From contig MLAK01000631.1 of assembly GCA_001839685.1 (NCBI GenBank), positions 24,686 through 88,685 on the forward strand: a stretch of 64,000 nucleotides of DNA. Reading direction: 5' to 3'. Below the pieces are notes generated by a model, which did no database searches, was not told the DNA's origin, and was given only the letters and a program-made list of their open reading frames with translations. Every line of letters begins with the position of its first letter. Within the stretch, counting starts at the first letter, position 1. A program made the position numbers and the translations under genes. This stretch comes from Tritrichomonas foetus. Lineage: Eukaryota > Parabasalia > Tritrichomonadida > Tritrichomonadidae. Shown here piece by piece: positions 50,021 to 59,875 of this stretch.

Positions 50021-50969
50021 ATGCGGATAATTTAGGTAGATTAGGGGACGATGATTTCATATTCAAATATTGAGTAAAAGTCTAGAGTCAACAATGGAAT
50101 GATTTATATTTCATATGTATCAATATATTAGACTTATAAAATGAGCTAATTAGTTGTGAATATGCGGGTCCCTTCGACATATTCTGTCATTGGAGGAGGT
50201 GCCGGCGAGTTAATATAGCCCCATCAAGTTGAAGTGATCCAAAGAGCTATCAAAGTTCACATCACTTCCGGAACACATATTACTTTTGACCTCTATTTGA
50301 CCTTTCACTTCACTATTTCAAAAATAATAAGAAAATTAATATGCACAAACAAAGATACGCATAAGTTCAACAATAAAAGATATAATATTAAAGTATATAA
50401 CATAAAATTGAACTAAATACCAATAAATATGTCTTTCAAAATGGAGCATGTCCATTTTATGGAAATTTCCCAGTAACACTTGAAAAACTAGATTTGAATT
50501 TAACTTCACAAAAAGTTGCTACATTACGAATGCATATCTATCAAAACTCTTGCATTTATTTGTTCGAACTTTTTGAGTGATATTAAAACAATTCCCGAAC
50601 GATAGTTTAACAATTTAATTAAATTTCAAAGAAACATTACTCTTGATTAATGGATGAAATAATCTAATGATATTAATCATGTATTTGAAGAAATTTAAGC
50701 TCCCTACAACAATTCATGAAAATGTAATAAATGATGATATATAATATCATCTATTACACAAATAATATGAATGCACACAGTGCAGATGATATAATGCATA
50801 TTTCACTGAGTGCATTTCCTCAAACTATCCAAAAATAAATTTTTTTATTTTTATTTTTTGTGGTCACTTCATGCTAATAATATACAGAACTACTTTAGTT
50901 TTATGGATTTTTATGATTTAGTTGCTCCAATATCCTGGAAAGGAAATTAGAGAAGTGCCTGCCTTCATA
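50021..50969. other. Gene-poor spacer
   Basis: AT-rich spacer, except for a GC-richer patch at about 50146-50290. On the minus strand a 23-codon stretch there (INSPAPPPMTEYVEGTRIF, then a TAG at 50146-50148) looks like the tail end of a lost gene. No complete gene is visible. Confidence 0.5.
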
Positions 50970-51439
50970 AGAGAATTTTCCTTCTCTTCCTGTGCAAGGA
51001 AATAGGTTGGAGTTCATGCTGATTTAGAGCAGGAAAAGTTGAGGTAATTCATGATTCGATCCTTGTAAAGAAGAAATATTTGGAAACATTTTTTAATTGA
51101 CTCCACCCATCTCTAGTAATGAATGCAGTTGAAGGATCTAATTTGCTAAACACTACATTAATCAAAGCCCAGATAAAATGCTTTTCTTCCCACTTTGATG
51201 TAAAAGGTTGTTCGCAAAGATTATGCATCGTTATTGCCTAGCCATCTTGGCTGTGTTTTCATTTGTCCTCTTGAATTTTGAAGTATATTTGGTCGTTCAG
51301 AATCATCTAATGATATATCATCATTAGGAAAAGCAATGAAAAGTGATAATATTATATTTTTTGAATTGGAATTTTTAGAAATGATTGAAAATTTATTACA
51401 GAACATGTTAATATTAATGATGTAATCACTGAACTTCAT
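50970..51439 (-). pseudogene. Coding relic with a frameshift and a stop, family unknown
   Basis: A 72-codon frame (51439-51221, ending RGQMKTQPRWLGNNDA) is followed in a different phase by a 59-codon frame from ATG 51228 to TGA 51049: HNLCEQPFTSKWEEKHFIW, then DPSTAFITRDGWSQLKNV. After the TGA the same phase stays protein-like (TFPALNQHELQPISLHRKRR) to about 50970. A conserved-looking Trp-rich segment suggests a DNA-binding or chromatin fold, but I cannot name it. Confidence 0.5.
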
Positions 51440-51928
51440 TTGTGACTCTAAATTGGCGAAAAAGGGATTATGGAAGGTTCATCTCAGCTGTAATCAACCA
51501 CTTTTATATACTGACGATGAAATTTATTTCTTGTTTTAGAATATTCGCCAAGGGAAATTATGAATCTAACTATTAATCAATATCTAAAATCAATAATTGT
51601 TTAAAAATAATAAAAAACTGTTTAGTCAAGAAATTCAATGTTGCCCGAATTGTCCACAACTGGTATACTAATTCAATTGATGTTGTTTGATGATAAATTA
51701 GTGAATTCACCAACAATAACCCATATATTTAAAAGAAAAAAGTAAGGCATTGTTCAAATAATTTAAATGATATCACATCACTGTAAATGAAAATCAGTTA
51801 TATTTTATGATTACCAATGAGTATTCATATAAAATCTGATTAAAATGAATAAAGCTATTCCATGGATAAAAATTAAGAAACAGAAATGAATTTAGAAAAA
51901 ATATGAATAGATTAATTGAAGATTATTT
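51440..51928. other. Spacer
   Basis: AT-rich spacer downstream of the AP-3 delta gene. No gene or repeat is seen. Confidence 0.6.
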
Positions 51929-54900
51929 TTATTGTGTCTTCATCTTAATCTCTCTTGCAATTGCTTGAAGTAGAATCTCTTCTGATGCTTTAACTGTCAG
52001 AACTGTTGATTCTTTGTCTGCCTTCAAAACTACAACGATTGGATGTCCTTCAGTTGTCTTTGAGAGGACCTTTCTTACATGAATGTCATCAGTTGCAATA
52101 ATTGTACCACGTGTAACATTTACAATTGTTTGAAGGAGTTCTTTTGGTTTGATTTGTGATCCAGTGAAATCTAATTCGGATTCAAGGGTTGCTTTTTCTT
52201 CAGAAGCAGCAAGATTCGATTCAAAATCTGGAACTAAGAAGAATGAAGGGAATACTCGAATTGATGCTTCAAGTGTATCTGCTCCAGCACTTGATGGAAT
52301 GAATCTAAGTTTAACAATGTGTGGTTTGATAATATCAGTGATATCCAATTCAAGTGTGAATTGTGTATCACCGCGTGATGGAACTTCAGAAACTGGCAAA
52401 ACTTCACCGACTGGATGAATGGTATCATCTGGATTTAATTCAATATTTATTGATGGAATTGCTGTAGCTGTATCATTGTGGACATTTAATTCAATTGACA
52501 AATGTGATGGATGAGAAGGATTAACAGAAAACTCAATAGCTGTAACACTAATCATTCCATTATCACCAATTGGTTGGGCTCTAGCTCCATCAACTGGACC
52601 GGTTATAGGCGAAGATCCTTGTTTTGTTTCATTAGAAGCTTCAGCTGCTGCTTTTGGATTTGTTCTCCTTCTTCTTAATGTTGGCTTCTTTTCTTTAGCT
52701 GCAGTATTTGTATCATTGGATGAAGAAGCAGAAGCTGAATCAGGTGTTGATTTCTTACGTCGAATGACACCTTTTTGGCCTTTCACTCTTGCTGCTGCTT
52801 CTTGGGCACGTTTCTTTTGTTGAAGAGATTGATCATATGGGATAGTTTGTGGTGCATTTGCACGTGCTTCAGTTTCTGCAACAGTGTCTGTTAAATCTAC
52901 ACTAGCAAGAGCATTAGAAAGTGCAGAGGGCTTTGCTTGTCCACGTTTATTCGTTTCGAGTGGTTGATCTGTTGTTGGAAGGATCTTTGAATGTGTTTTA
53001 AGAATAACAACACGCTCATTTTGTTGTTTTTGCTTAGGATGGTTGACTTTAACCTTCTTTCTTCCTGATTTACCTTTAGTGATACCTTCAAGGATATTTT
53101 CAGTTTCATGATCGACTCCATCAATTCCTGTTATATCTTCATTCTTTTGTGCGAAAAGTTCAACTGGTTCGTTGAGCTCATCAGGTGGAAGAATTTCTTC
53201 TGGCTCTTCTGTGTCATCTGATGGCATTAAGCGTTCACTTAATTCTTCAAAGGCTTCTTGGCCAGATTCATCTTCTTTCAAAATCTTCACGATATTAGAT
53301 GTAAGTGATGCAATATCTTGAACTTCTGCATATTGTGAAGTTGATAAGAAATCGAGTTTTGAATCAAATAGTTGTTCGACTTGCTCTCTTTCTTCTTGCG
53401 TTTGACATTTCAAATAGAGTTTGAATGCTGTAGAAACGCATGATGTTTGAACACGTTCATTCATTTGAATGATAAGTGGTTGAACAACTTTAGTAATTTG
53501 TTGACTATCTTCAGAATAGTCACCAATGATATGAGATGCAGCAAGAAGAAGTTTGGCTTCACCTTTATAGCGCTGATCAAGGAAGATCTTTGCCATTTCT
53601 TGAACAAGTAATGGTCTTGTAACTGGAACACGAAGAGCAAGGTCCAAAAATTGATCAGCAATTAAGTCATAACTTGGTAAACCGCCTTCATCGATGAATT
53701 CCATTAAAACATTGATATACCATTCGAAATCAGACACTAAGGCATAATCAGCCTTTGAGCAGATTTCGATAATGCGTGTAACAATTTGGTTCTTGAAAGT
53801 TTGATTCTTTGATTCTTTGAAATGAGAAAACATTTTGGCAACAATACCATCAATTGTTTTAGCATTAGCTAAAGCTGCGAGAAGATCAAGAGCCATCATT
53901 CTGGTGACTTCGTCATTACTATCAAGACATTGTGTGATTAATTCTTTATGTTGTGAAACAAGTTTAGGTTGAATTTGCATCAATTTGATAAACAGTGTCA
54001 AGCAAAGGAAACGAAGATTGACATCTTGGTGTTCTAAAAATGTTTGCATTCTTTGTGAAGCATATGTGAGAAGAACAGTGTTAGTGATAGGAATCTCAAT
54101 GATTGAACGAACACATTCGAATAATAAAGTGATGGATGCAGTAGTATCTAAAATGCTTGTGAATGGTGTGATGAGCTTCTTTGGAAGCCTTGGCTCAGAT
54201 TGGCATAACATCTTCAAAATGGAAATCAATCGAAGAGTTACCCAATTTGAAGTGGAGTTTGTAAGCATTTTGTGAAGTGTTGGAATAAGTGGAACAAAAT
54301 TGGCTGGATTATGAGCACAAAGTTCAGAAATTACTGTAAGTGCTGCAAAAACAACAGACTGGTCATCATCATCAAGTTTGGCACGAAGCGTTTGGAATCC
54401 TGGCTTGAGGGCATCTGGGTATTGAAGACATATATGATAAAATGTCATGATGGCCTTCTGACGAATGTACGGCTTTGTTGAAGTCATCAATGAAATAACA
54501 TCATGAGCGATTCCAGATGCAAGGGCTGATGTTAAATATGGCGGTAATGATGTTAAAACGCAAGATGTAAGAAGCGTATTGACTGATGTTAAATCACGTT
54601 GGATTCTGTTTGTTGCCATTAAGACGACATCGGAATTGGCATTCCACATTTGAGCGGCAGCTGTATAAGCGACTCGTTTTGCTGAGTAATCATCGAGTGT
54701 CATAACTTCGAGAACTGTGAAGTCGGCCCATGTTGTATCGTAGCCGATTAAGTTGATGAAAATTAATTGTTGAACTGTATTCACGTTTTCGTCGTTTGAG
54801 AATGAACGGGCTTCTTCTTGAACTTTCGAAATAATTCCATTCATATATTGAACTTCGGTTCCGTTTGTGCGTGCGTTCAGATAACCACGAATTAAATCGG

Positions 54901-55015
54901 ATAAACTTCTTGAGAAAATTCTCATAGCATCCTTTGGAATTTGTGGTGTTGGGACCTTACTTGTTACTTTCTTGATTGATTCTGCGACTTTTTTGATACC
55001 TTTTAAGCCACTCAT
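51929..55015 (-). CDS. AP3D1: AP-3 adaptor complex subunit delta
   Basis: This 1,028-residue protein is a large adaptin. Residues about 30-590 form the Adaptin_N helical solenoid. Segments such as FSRSLSDLIRGYLNA, LIGYDTTWADFTVLEVM, RVAYTAAAQMW, TSTKPYIRQKAIMTFY and TNSTSNWVTLRLISILKMLC follow delta-adaptin in order and spacing. Residues 590-810 are an acidic then basic, low-complexity hinge. Residues about 840-1028 form an ear-like beta domain. AP-3 sorts cargo from endosomes to lysosome-like compartments, and delta pairs with beta3. The N-terminal 25 residues, before the usual start of homologues, are basic. A close initiator supports the ATG. Confidence 0.93.
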   Translation of the reverse strand: MSGLKGIKKVAESIKKVTSKVPTPQIPKDAMRIFSRSLSDLIRGYLNARTNGTEVQYMNGIISKVQEEARSFSNDENVNTVQQLIFINLIGYDTTWADFTVLEVMTLDDYSAKRVAYTAAAQMWNANSDVVLMATNRIQRDLTSVNTLLTSCVLTSLPPYLTSALASGIAHDVISLMTSTKPYIRQKAIMTFYHICLQYPDALKPGFQTLRAKLDDDDQSVVFAALTVISELCAHNPANFVPLIPTLHKMLTNSTSNWVTLRLISILKMLCQSEPRLPKKLITPFTSILDTTASITLLFECVRSIIEIPITNTVLLTYASQRMQTFLEHQDVNLRFLCLTLFIKLMQIQPKLVSQHKELITQCLDSNDEVTRMMALDLLAALANAKTIDGIVAKMFSHFKESKNQTFKNQIVTRIIEICSKADYALVSDFEWYINVLMEFIDEGGLPSYDLIADQFLDLALRVPVTRPLLVQEMAKIFLDQRYKGEAKLLLAASHIIGDYSEDSQQITKVVQPLIIQMNERVQTSCVSTAFKLYLKCQTQEEREQVEQLFDSKLDFLSTSQYAEVQDIASLTSNIVKILKEDESGQEAFEELSERLMPSDDTEEPEEILPPDELNEPVELFAQKNEDITGIDGVDHETENILEGITKGKSGRKKVKVNHPKQKQQNERVVILKTHSKILPTTDQPLETNKRGQAKPSALSNALASVDLTDTVAETEARANAPQTIPYDQSLQQKKRAQEAAARVKGQKGVIRRKKSTPDSASASSSNDTNTAAKEKKPTLRRRRTNPKAAAEASNETKQGSSPITGPVDGARAQPIGDNGMISVTAIEFSVNPSHPSHLSIELNVHNDTATAIPSINIELNPDDTIHPVGEVLPVSEVPSRGDTQFTLELDITDIIKPHIVKLRFIPSSAGADTLEASIRVFPSFFLVPDFESNLAASEEKATLESELDFTGSQIKPKELLQTIVNVTRGTIIATDDIHVRKVLSKTTEGHPIVVVLKADKESTVLTVKASEEILLQAIAREIKMKTQ

Positions 55016-55018
55016 TTG

Positions 55019-55023
55019 AGTGA
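55019..55023 (-). promoter_or_regulatory. Trichomonad initiator (Inr), TCACT
   Basis: On the minus strand TCACT predicts transcription from 55021, giving a leader of about 5 nt before the ATG at 55015. That is typical of the very short trichomonad leaders. Confidence 0.65.
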
Positions 55024-55623
55024 TTTTATTGATCTATCGTTAACCGCTATTGGTTCAGAAATCCTCTCAAAAAAACAACTGAAGGTGAATTTATTTCGCG
55101 TTTATTTTACTGGAATTGTACTTGTAAGGTTATTTTAAGGTTAAATACAAATTTACCTCCAGAGAAAAGTTTTCACAGTTGTGAATATCTTCTTTTTCTG
55201 CTTGTAGGCAAATTTGTCATTAATAACAAGTGCTCTTTTAGAAAAATAAAAATGGAAATCTTGGTAGTAAGCAATTCATAGAAAAAGTAGAAATTAAGCA
55301 AATGAATAGATTGATAATCTATTCCGATACCTTCATCTGCACTAAATATTTACTAATGAGGAATAAATATTGTACGTCTTTATTCTGCATATATATGTAC
55401 AACCCTATAATGAGATTGCGGTTATCATAACCGATAGAAAAATTGAAATAAGATTTAGAGATTCGCACCATTGTATCATAAATGGAATATAACATTATGC
55501 ACTAACATAACATTTTATCTTTTTAATTTACACCTATGATTGAAAGATGAATATCATTAAAAATATCTCACGAAAGTGAAATTAAAGCGTAGTCGTAAAT
55601 GAAGTGAAAATAGAGTTATTTAT
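55024..55623. other. Spacer between same-strand genes
   Basis: AT-rich spacer of about 600 bp. No gene, repeat or structured element is recognised. Confidence 0.6.
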
Positions 55624-56628
55624 TTATTTTAATTCAACATTGCAGCTCACAGCGCAGTGGTCAGAAAGTTGATCATATGGCTTTCCTTGAACTGGCATTG
55701 GTTCAACTTTAGCTGTGTAGCTCTTGATGAGACTTTGGTCATGCTCAAATACGAAAATATAATCGATTGACTTTGGTTGATTCTTATCATATTTAAGAGT
55801 AAGGGATGCTTCATCTGAATTGACGGCAATTGTGATTGGACGTGTTCCTTCTTCTGTCCTAAGAGTATCAACAACTTTGAAATTAGGAATATCAAGACTT
55901 TCCATCATATTGCTATATTCCCTCTTGCGATCGAAATCAATATTCATATCACCTAACAAAAATGTTGGCGAATTATCTCCGGTTGTCCTCCAGCTCATCA
56001 AACTGTGAATGTCCTTGATTTGGTTGGCACGAACATTATAGTCCTTTTCTGTGACAACTGTGTAGGATGCCTGGAGGTGGGTTGCAAATACGTTGATGTG
56101 TTGTTTCTTGCTGATTTGGATTTTCGCATAGACGCATCCCTTTGCAGCGAAACCATCGTAGTTACAGCCATCACTATATGTAACACTATCTGTGTCAACG
56201 ATTGGATATTTAGAAAGAATCATCACTCCACTATCGATAACGAATTTGGAAAGGATTGGCACGCGACGAGATGTGACGATGTATTTGAAGCCTTTGGTTT
56301 TCATTGTTTCCATGAATTCGTTGGCGACGTCGGATCCGAAGTGGAATGATTCATTCAAACATACAAAATCGTAATCGACCAATCTTTCGACTAATAAGCG
56401 GGCTCTTTCGCGGACGTGTTCAATTGTTCCGAGGTGAAGGAGCCATGGTCTCCAGAAAACGTTGTATTGAAGCATTTTCAAAGTTTTCTTTTCGTCTGGT
56501 AATTCGGTTTGTATTTCGTATGATTTTGTCAGTGGTTTGAATGAAAGGAATTGAATAAGCTTTAGGATGCAAAAAAGAAGGCAAAAAATGACTGGGCCGA
56601 GAACAGCGAGTAAGATAACAGAAACCAT
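55624..56628 (-). CDS. Membrane-anchored sphingomyelinase-like phosphodiesterase (EEP superfamily)
   Basis: This 334-residue protein has an N-terminal membrane helix (VILLAVLGPVIFCLLFCILK) followed by an endonuclease/exonuclease/phosphatase fold. Visible catalytic blocks are YNVFWRP, VCLNESFHFG (metal-binding Glu), GVMILSKYPI, FATHLQAS, FLLGDMNID, SIDYIFVF and LSDHCAV (catalytic Asp-His). This order, with DGCNYDGFAAKGCVYAKI between blocks, is that of neutral sphingomyelinases, which hydrolyse sphingomyelin or related lipids to ceramide. A lipid or inositol-phosphate substrate other than sphingomyelin remains possible. The membrane helix suggests action at a cell membrane. It is divergent from the next gene. 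Confidence 0.82.
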   Translation of the reverse strand: MVSVILLAVLGPVIFCLLFCILKLIQFLSFKPLTKSYEIQTELPDEKKTLKMLQYNVFWRPWLLHLGTIEHVRERARLLVERLVDYDFVCLNESFHFGSDVANEFMETMKTKGFKYIVTSRRVPILSKFVIDSGVMILSKYPIVDTDSVTYSDGCNYDGFAAKGCVYAKIQISKKQHINVFATHLQASYTVVTEKDYNVRANQIKDIHSLMSWRTTGDNSPTFLLGDMNIDFDRKREYSNMMESLDIPNFKVVDTLRTEEGTRPITIAVNSDEASLTLKYDKNQPKSIDYIFVFEHDQSLIKSYTAKVEPMPVQGKPYDQLSDHCAVSCNVELK

Positions 56629-56817
56629 TTTTTTTTTATTTCTTTCTTTTAGTCAAAGTTGACAGAATTTTTATTTTATCGATCAATATTTAAATGCTTT
56701 ACACTAATCGTACTGTAATTTTCAAAACCGATTATAAATTGAATTACTGTCGAAAAGCAAAGTTATAAGTTAATTATTTTCTAGTTAACCAATAAAATTA
56801 ACATTTCAGATAGCATG

Positions 56818-56822
56818 TCATT
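56818..56822 (+). promoter_or_regulatory. Trichomonad initiator (Inr), TCATT
   Basis: This is an Inr match with the predicted start 26 nt before the ATG at 56846. Confidence 0.5.
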
Positions 56823-56845
56823 AATGTAACGTATTAAAAAATATC

Positions 56846-58279
56846 ATGTCGAATAAAAAGGAATCACAAGAGGGCAATCCAAAACAAGTCACCAAGGAGC
56901 TCGAATTAAAGGCCGCTGTCATGTCGACTGATATCATGAATCAAAGGTCAACCCGTGAAGACGCAGCTCATCTTGTTCTTCAATTCAAGAGACAGCTTCA
57001 AGCCGCAGCCTTAACAGTTGAAAAGAAAGCTGAAACGCAGCAATCACGAATCGAATTTTTAACCAGAACTTTAAGCAGCGCTGAAAAAGAGAGAGATCGA
57101 CTTTTTAATCGACTTCGTCAAATCCAAAACGAAGTTGAATCGCAAAAAGATAAATACGACCAACAAGTGGAAGCAATGCAGTATCAGTCCCGCGAAGTTG
57201 AACAGAATTATAAAGCGAAAATTCATTCAGCCCTCCAACAATTGCGTGGTTTACGTGAATTTCAAGAACACAAGCACCAGATGGATGAAAGAATGAGAAA
57301 CCTTTCAAACCAAATCGCTAAAGAGCGAAAAGAAAGAACAGCAGAGCTCGCTGCAATTCATAAAAAGCTCGTTGCTCAACGTGAATACTATGAACACCAA
57401 TTGGCTTCAAAATTATCGGAAGCTGATGAATATGCTACCAAATTTGAGGACTTAGACTTGGACCGTGCTACAACAAAAATCATTCACGAGACTGAACAAA
57501 GGCGTGAAGCAATTAAGGCAGAAAACAACATGGCAGCTGAAGTTATTAAAAGAAATGACCAATTAAGACATCAGATTCAAGATTTAGAACAACAATGTAA
57601 AGTTTTGGATGATAGTGAGAAAAATTTGACAACACAAGCAGTTGATTTGAAAGCGAAGCTTGAAGACACAAAAAAGAAAGTGAATGAATCAATTGATATG
57701 TCGAAAGCAAGATTACAACAACTCCAAGAAAGAATGTCAAATAAAATTTCTGATCTGTCCAAACGGTTAGAAGAAGATAGAAAGACGAAAGAAAACTTAA
57801 CAAGAGAACTCGCATTAGCTCAGCACCAACTTGCTTTTGCTGAAGGACAACGTGATGAGAGACTTAAGAAAGATCATAACTTATTAACTGTTATGAACGA
57901 AGCAGCAATTTTCATTCTCACTTCACTCGAATTGCAAGAAAAAGATCCATCGAAAGAAGAGATCGCCAGCCACTCAAGCGCTTTAAATGCAGTCATCAGA
58001 AAGATAGGAAACGTCTCACAGGATTTAACTGGCGTCGAGCCAAAACCAATTCCAGATTCAACCCAAACTGCTTCCGCACAAACTGATATGAAAACTAGAG
58101 GATTTGTGTGCAGTGGAAAACCGTCAGCTGTAACGGCTGCTGTAAGGAAGGCGAGGGCGCAAGCGAAAGATACAGATTTCAGAAACCAGCCTGAATATCA
58201 AAGAATTTTTGGAAAGGAAAGCAAATCGCCTGGAAATGCAAAAACAAAAGTTGTCAGAATTCAAAGAACAGGAAAATAA
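56846..58279 (+). CDS. Coiled-coil basal body/flagellar protein, CFAP157/BBOF1-like (DUF4515)
   Basis: This 477-residue protein is coiled coil over about 35-345. The pattern ALQQLRGLREFQEHKHQMDE, then LAAIHKKLVAQREYYEHQL, then TTKIIHETEQRREAIKAEN follows the order of the DUF4515 coiled coil in CFAP157 and BBOF1, where a conserved LxEFRxxK, then a LExKxxxDKDRL helix, then a TTKRxIxEN motif occur. Those proteins act at basal bodies and at the axoneme. The match is by heptad and motif pattern only, and any long coiled coil can mimic it. The C-terminal 120 residues hold a short helix, then a basic tail (AVRKARAQAKDTDFRNQPEY). The start is the first ATG. Confidence 0.6.
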   Translation: MSNKKESQEGNPKQVTKELELKAAVMSTDIMNQRSTREDAAHLVLQFKRQLQAAALTVEKKAETQQSRIEFLTRTLSSAEKERDRLFNRLRQIQNEVESQKDKYDQQVEAMQYQSREVEQNYKAKIHSALQQLRGLREFQEHKHQMDERMRNLSNQIAKERKERTAELAAIHKKLVAQREYYEHQLASKLSEADEYATKFEDLDLDRATTKIIHETEQRREAIKAENNMAAEVIKRNDQLRHQIQDLEQQCKVLDDSEKNLTTQAVDLKAKLEDTKKKVNESIDMSKARLQQLQERMSNKISDLSKRLEEDRKTKENLTRELALAQHQLAFAEGQRDERLKKDHNLLTVMNEAAIFILTSLELQEKDPSKEEIASHSSALNAVIRKIGNVSQDLTGVEPKPIPDSTQTASAQTDMKTRGFVCSGKPSAVTAAVRKARAQAKDTDFRNQPEYQRIFGKESKSPGNAKTKVVRIQRTGK

Positions 58280-58718
58280 CTATCAATATATATATTTATA
58301 TCTCTATGTGTGTATGTGTAATAAACATCTGTGTAATCTAATTAATTAGATAACTTTGTCTTATTTTATTGACCAAGCATCGTCTGAACTATCTCAGTTA
58401 ACTGATAACCTTGAAATTTTTGCTTACCATAAATCATTAAATTATCAATTCCTATCACATTATTGTGTATATAAAATGTGACACTTCGAAAGATGAAAAT
58501 GAAAATTCATTAAAACAGTCGATTTTAATTGACATTATTTCTATTGCCATACCTAAATAAAATTTGAATTAGTAAATTTTTTTATGCTTTATTTTTTTAT
58601 GATGATAAGAGTTATGAAGGAAATCACAATTATCAACATATAAGAACAATGATCAACAAATAAACAAACCAACTTTCAAGAAAGAAAAAGGCAAAAATAA
58701 AAAGTGCATTAACACTGT
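58280..58718. other. Convergent spacer
   Basis: AT-rich spacer with short TA and TG runs near 58285-58320. No gene is seen. Confidence 0.6.
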
Positions 58719-59588
58719 TTACTTCCAGAATGGTACCGCTGTGAGCCTCTCTAAAAAGTTCTTAACAATGTCTGCAATGCAGTCGGGTCTGTCCTCATGC
58801 ATGCAGTGATTTGTTCCGTGCACAATTTCGAGTTGGAATTTTCCTTGCATGTGTGCAATTGTGAATGGTGTATCTAACCTGTCTATGTTTGGAAGAATCA
58901 AAATCTTATATGACGGTGCTTTCACAAACTTATCAGCAAATCCTTTGAACCATTCAATCCAGTATGGTTCTGAAGGAAGGAGGTTAGTGATCCAAGCGTA
59001 TTTTCCATCAGCATTTAATGCTACTCTTCCTTGTGTTGAAACTTTTGAACTGACTTCGTTCATCATTTCACCACTTGTGGCAACAAATCTAACCGCTTCT
59101 CTGGCGGTTTTGAATGTCTGCGGCCGTGATGTCACAATGTGGCGCATTCCGGGCATTGCAGCAATTGCTATGCCTTCAATAGTGTCCAAAACCAAAAGAC
59201 CGGCCGGTTTCAGCTTATATGCTGCATATGTCGCGATCGAGCCTCCGAGCGAATGGCCCATCAAAAACAGTTTCTTTCCTTCCGGCAAAATCGTATTCGC
59301 AATAGCAACGACGTCTTCAGAGAGCTCATTGATGGATAAATCTTTTGCAGGATCTCCTGGAGTCTCTCCGTGGCATTTCAAGTCTGGCGCATAGACTTGA
59401 ATGAGTCCTTTTAATTTTTCGGCAAGAAGACTGAAGGAGAGGCCGCTGTGACCTGCTCCATGAATGCAAAGAAGAACAAATGGCGTATCGTCATCAGTGG
59501 AATATATGTTGAAGTTTCCGCGATCTCCGGCTGTAATAGTTTCCTTTTTGCTCCAGTAAGTCGAATAAGGCTCAAATCCGTCGCTCAT
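58719..59588 (-). CDS. PPME1: Protein phosphatase methylesterase 1 (PP2A demethylase)
   Basis: From the ATG at 59588 this is a 289-residue alpha/beta hydrolase. It follows PPME1 throughout: CIHGAGHSGLSFSLLAEKL (oxyanion and N-terminal motif), PDLKCHGETPGDPAKDLS, the nucleophile MGHSLGGSIAT, DTIEGIAIAAMPGMRH, SRPQTFKTAREAVRF, DRLDTPFTIAHMQGKFQLEI and the catalytic His near HGTNHCMHED. PPME1 removes the carboxyl methyl ester from the C-terminal Leu of the PP2A catalytic subunit. A longer frame starts only at TTG and is rejected. No membrane segment is present, so it is probably cytosolic or nuclear. Confidence 0.93.
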   Translation of the reverse strand: MSDGFEPYSTYWSKKETITAGDRGNFNIYSTDDDTPFVLLCIHGAGHSGLSFSLLAEKLKGLIQVYAPDLKCHGETPGDPAKDLSINELSEDVVAIANTILPEGKKLFLMGHSLGGSIATYAAYKLKPAGLLVLDTIEGIAIAAMPGMRHIVTSRPQTFKTAREAVRFVATSGEMMNEVSSKVSTQGRVALNADGKYAWITNLLPSEPYWIEWFKGFADKFVKAPSYKILILPNIDRLDTPFTIAHMQGKFQLEIVHGTNHCMHEDRPDCIADIVKNFLERLTAVPFWK

Positions 59589-59875
59589 TTGATTAAATAT
59601 TTTTTTGATAGTTTTATTTGACAGAATTTTTAAATATTTATATAGTCGCAAATTTCTATCTTCAAGACCATGTATATACTGAAAAAATAATATTCATTGA
59701 TGAGCAGCTACTTTTTCAATATATAAATGATCATTGTGTTGGATCAGAAGACCATATAAACACTGAAAAAGTGCAACATGAATCCAACAAGTATCGAAAT
59801 ACCAAAAAGTAAGTAAAACGACGAAAAAAAGGAAAGTGCCTCTTTGAAAATCATTATTTATATATAAATCAAAAA

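Noticed and set aside
50161..50230. Possible U6 snRNA (GTCCCTTCG start)
   Set aside because: There is no ACAGAGA box and no conserved internal stem-loop sequence, so the match is limited to the 5' hairpin.
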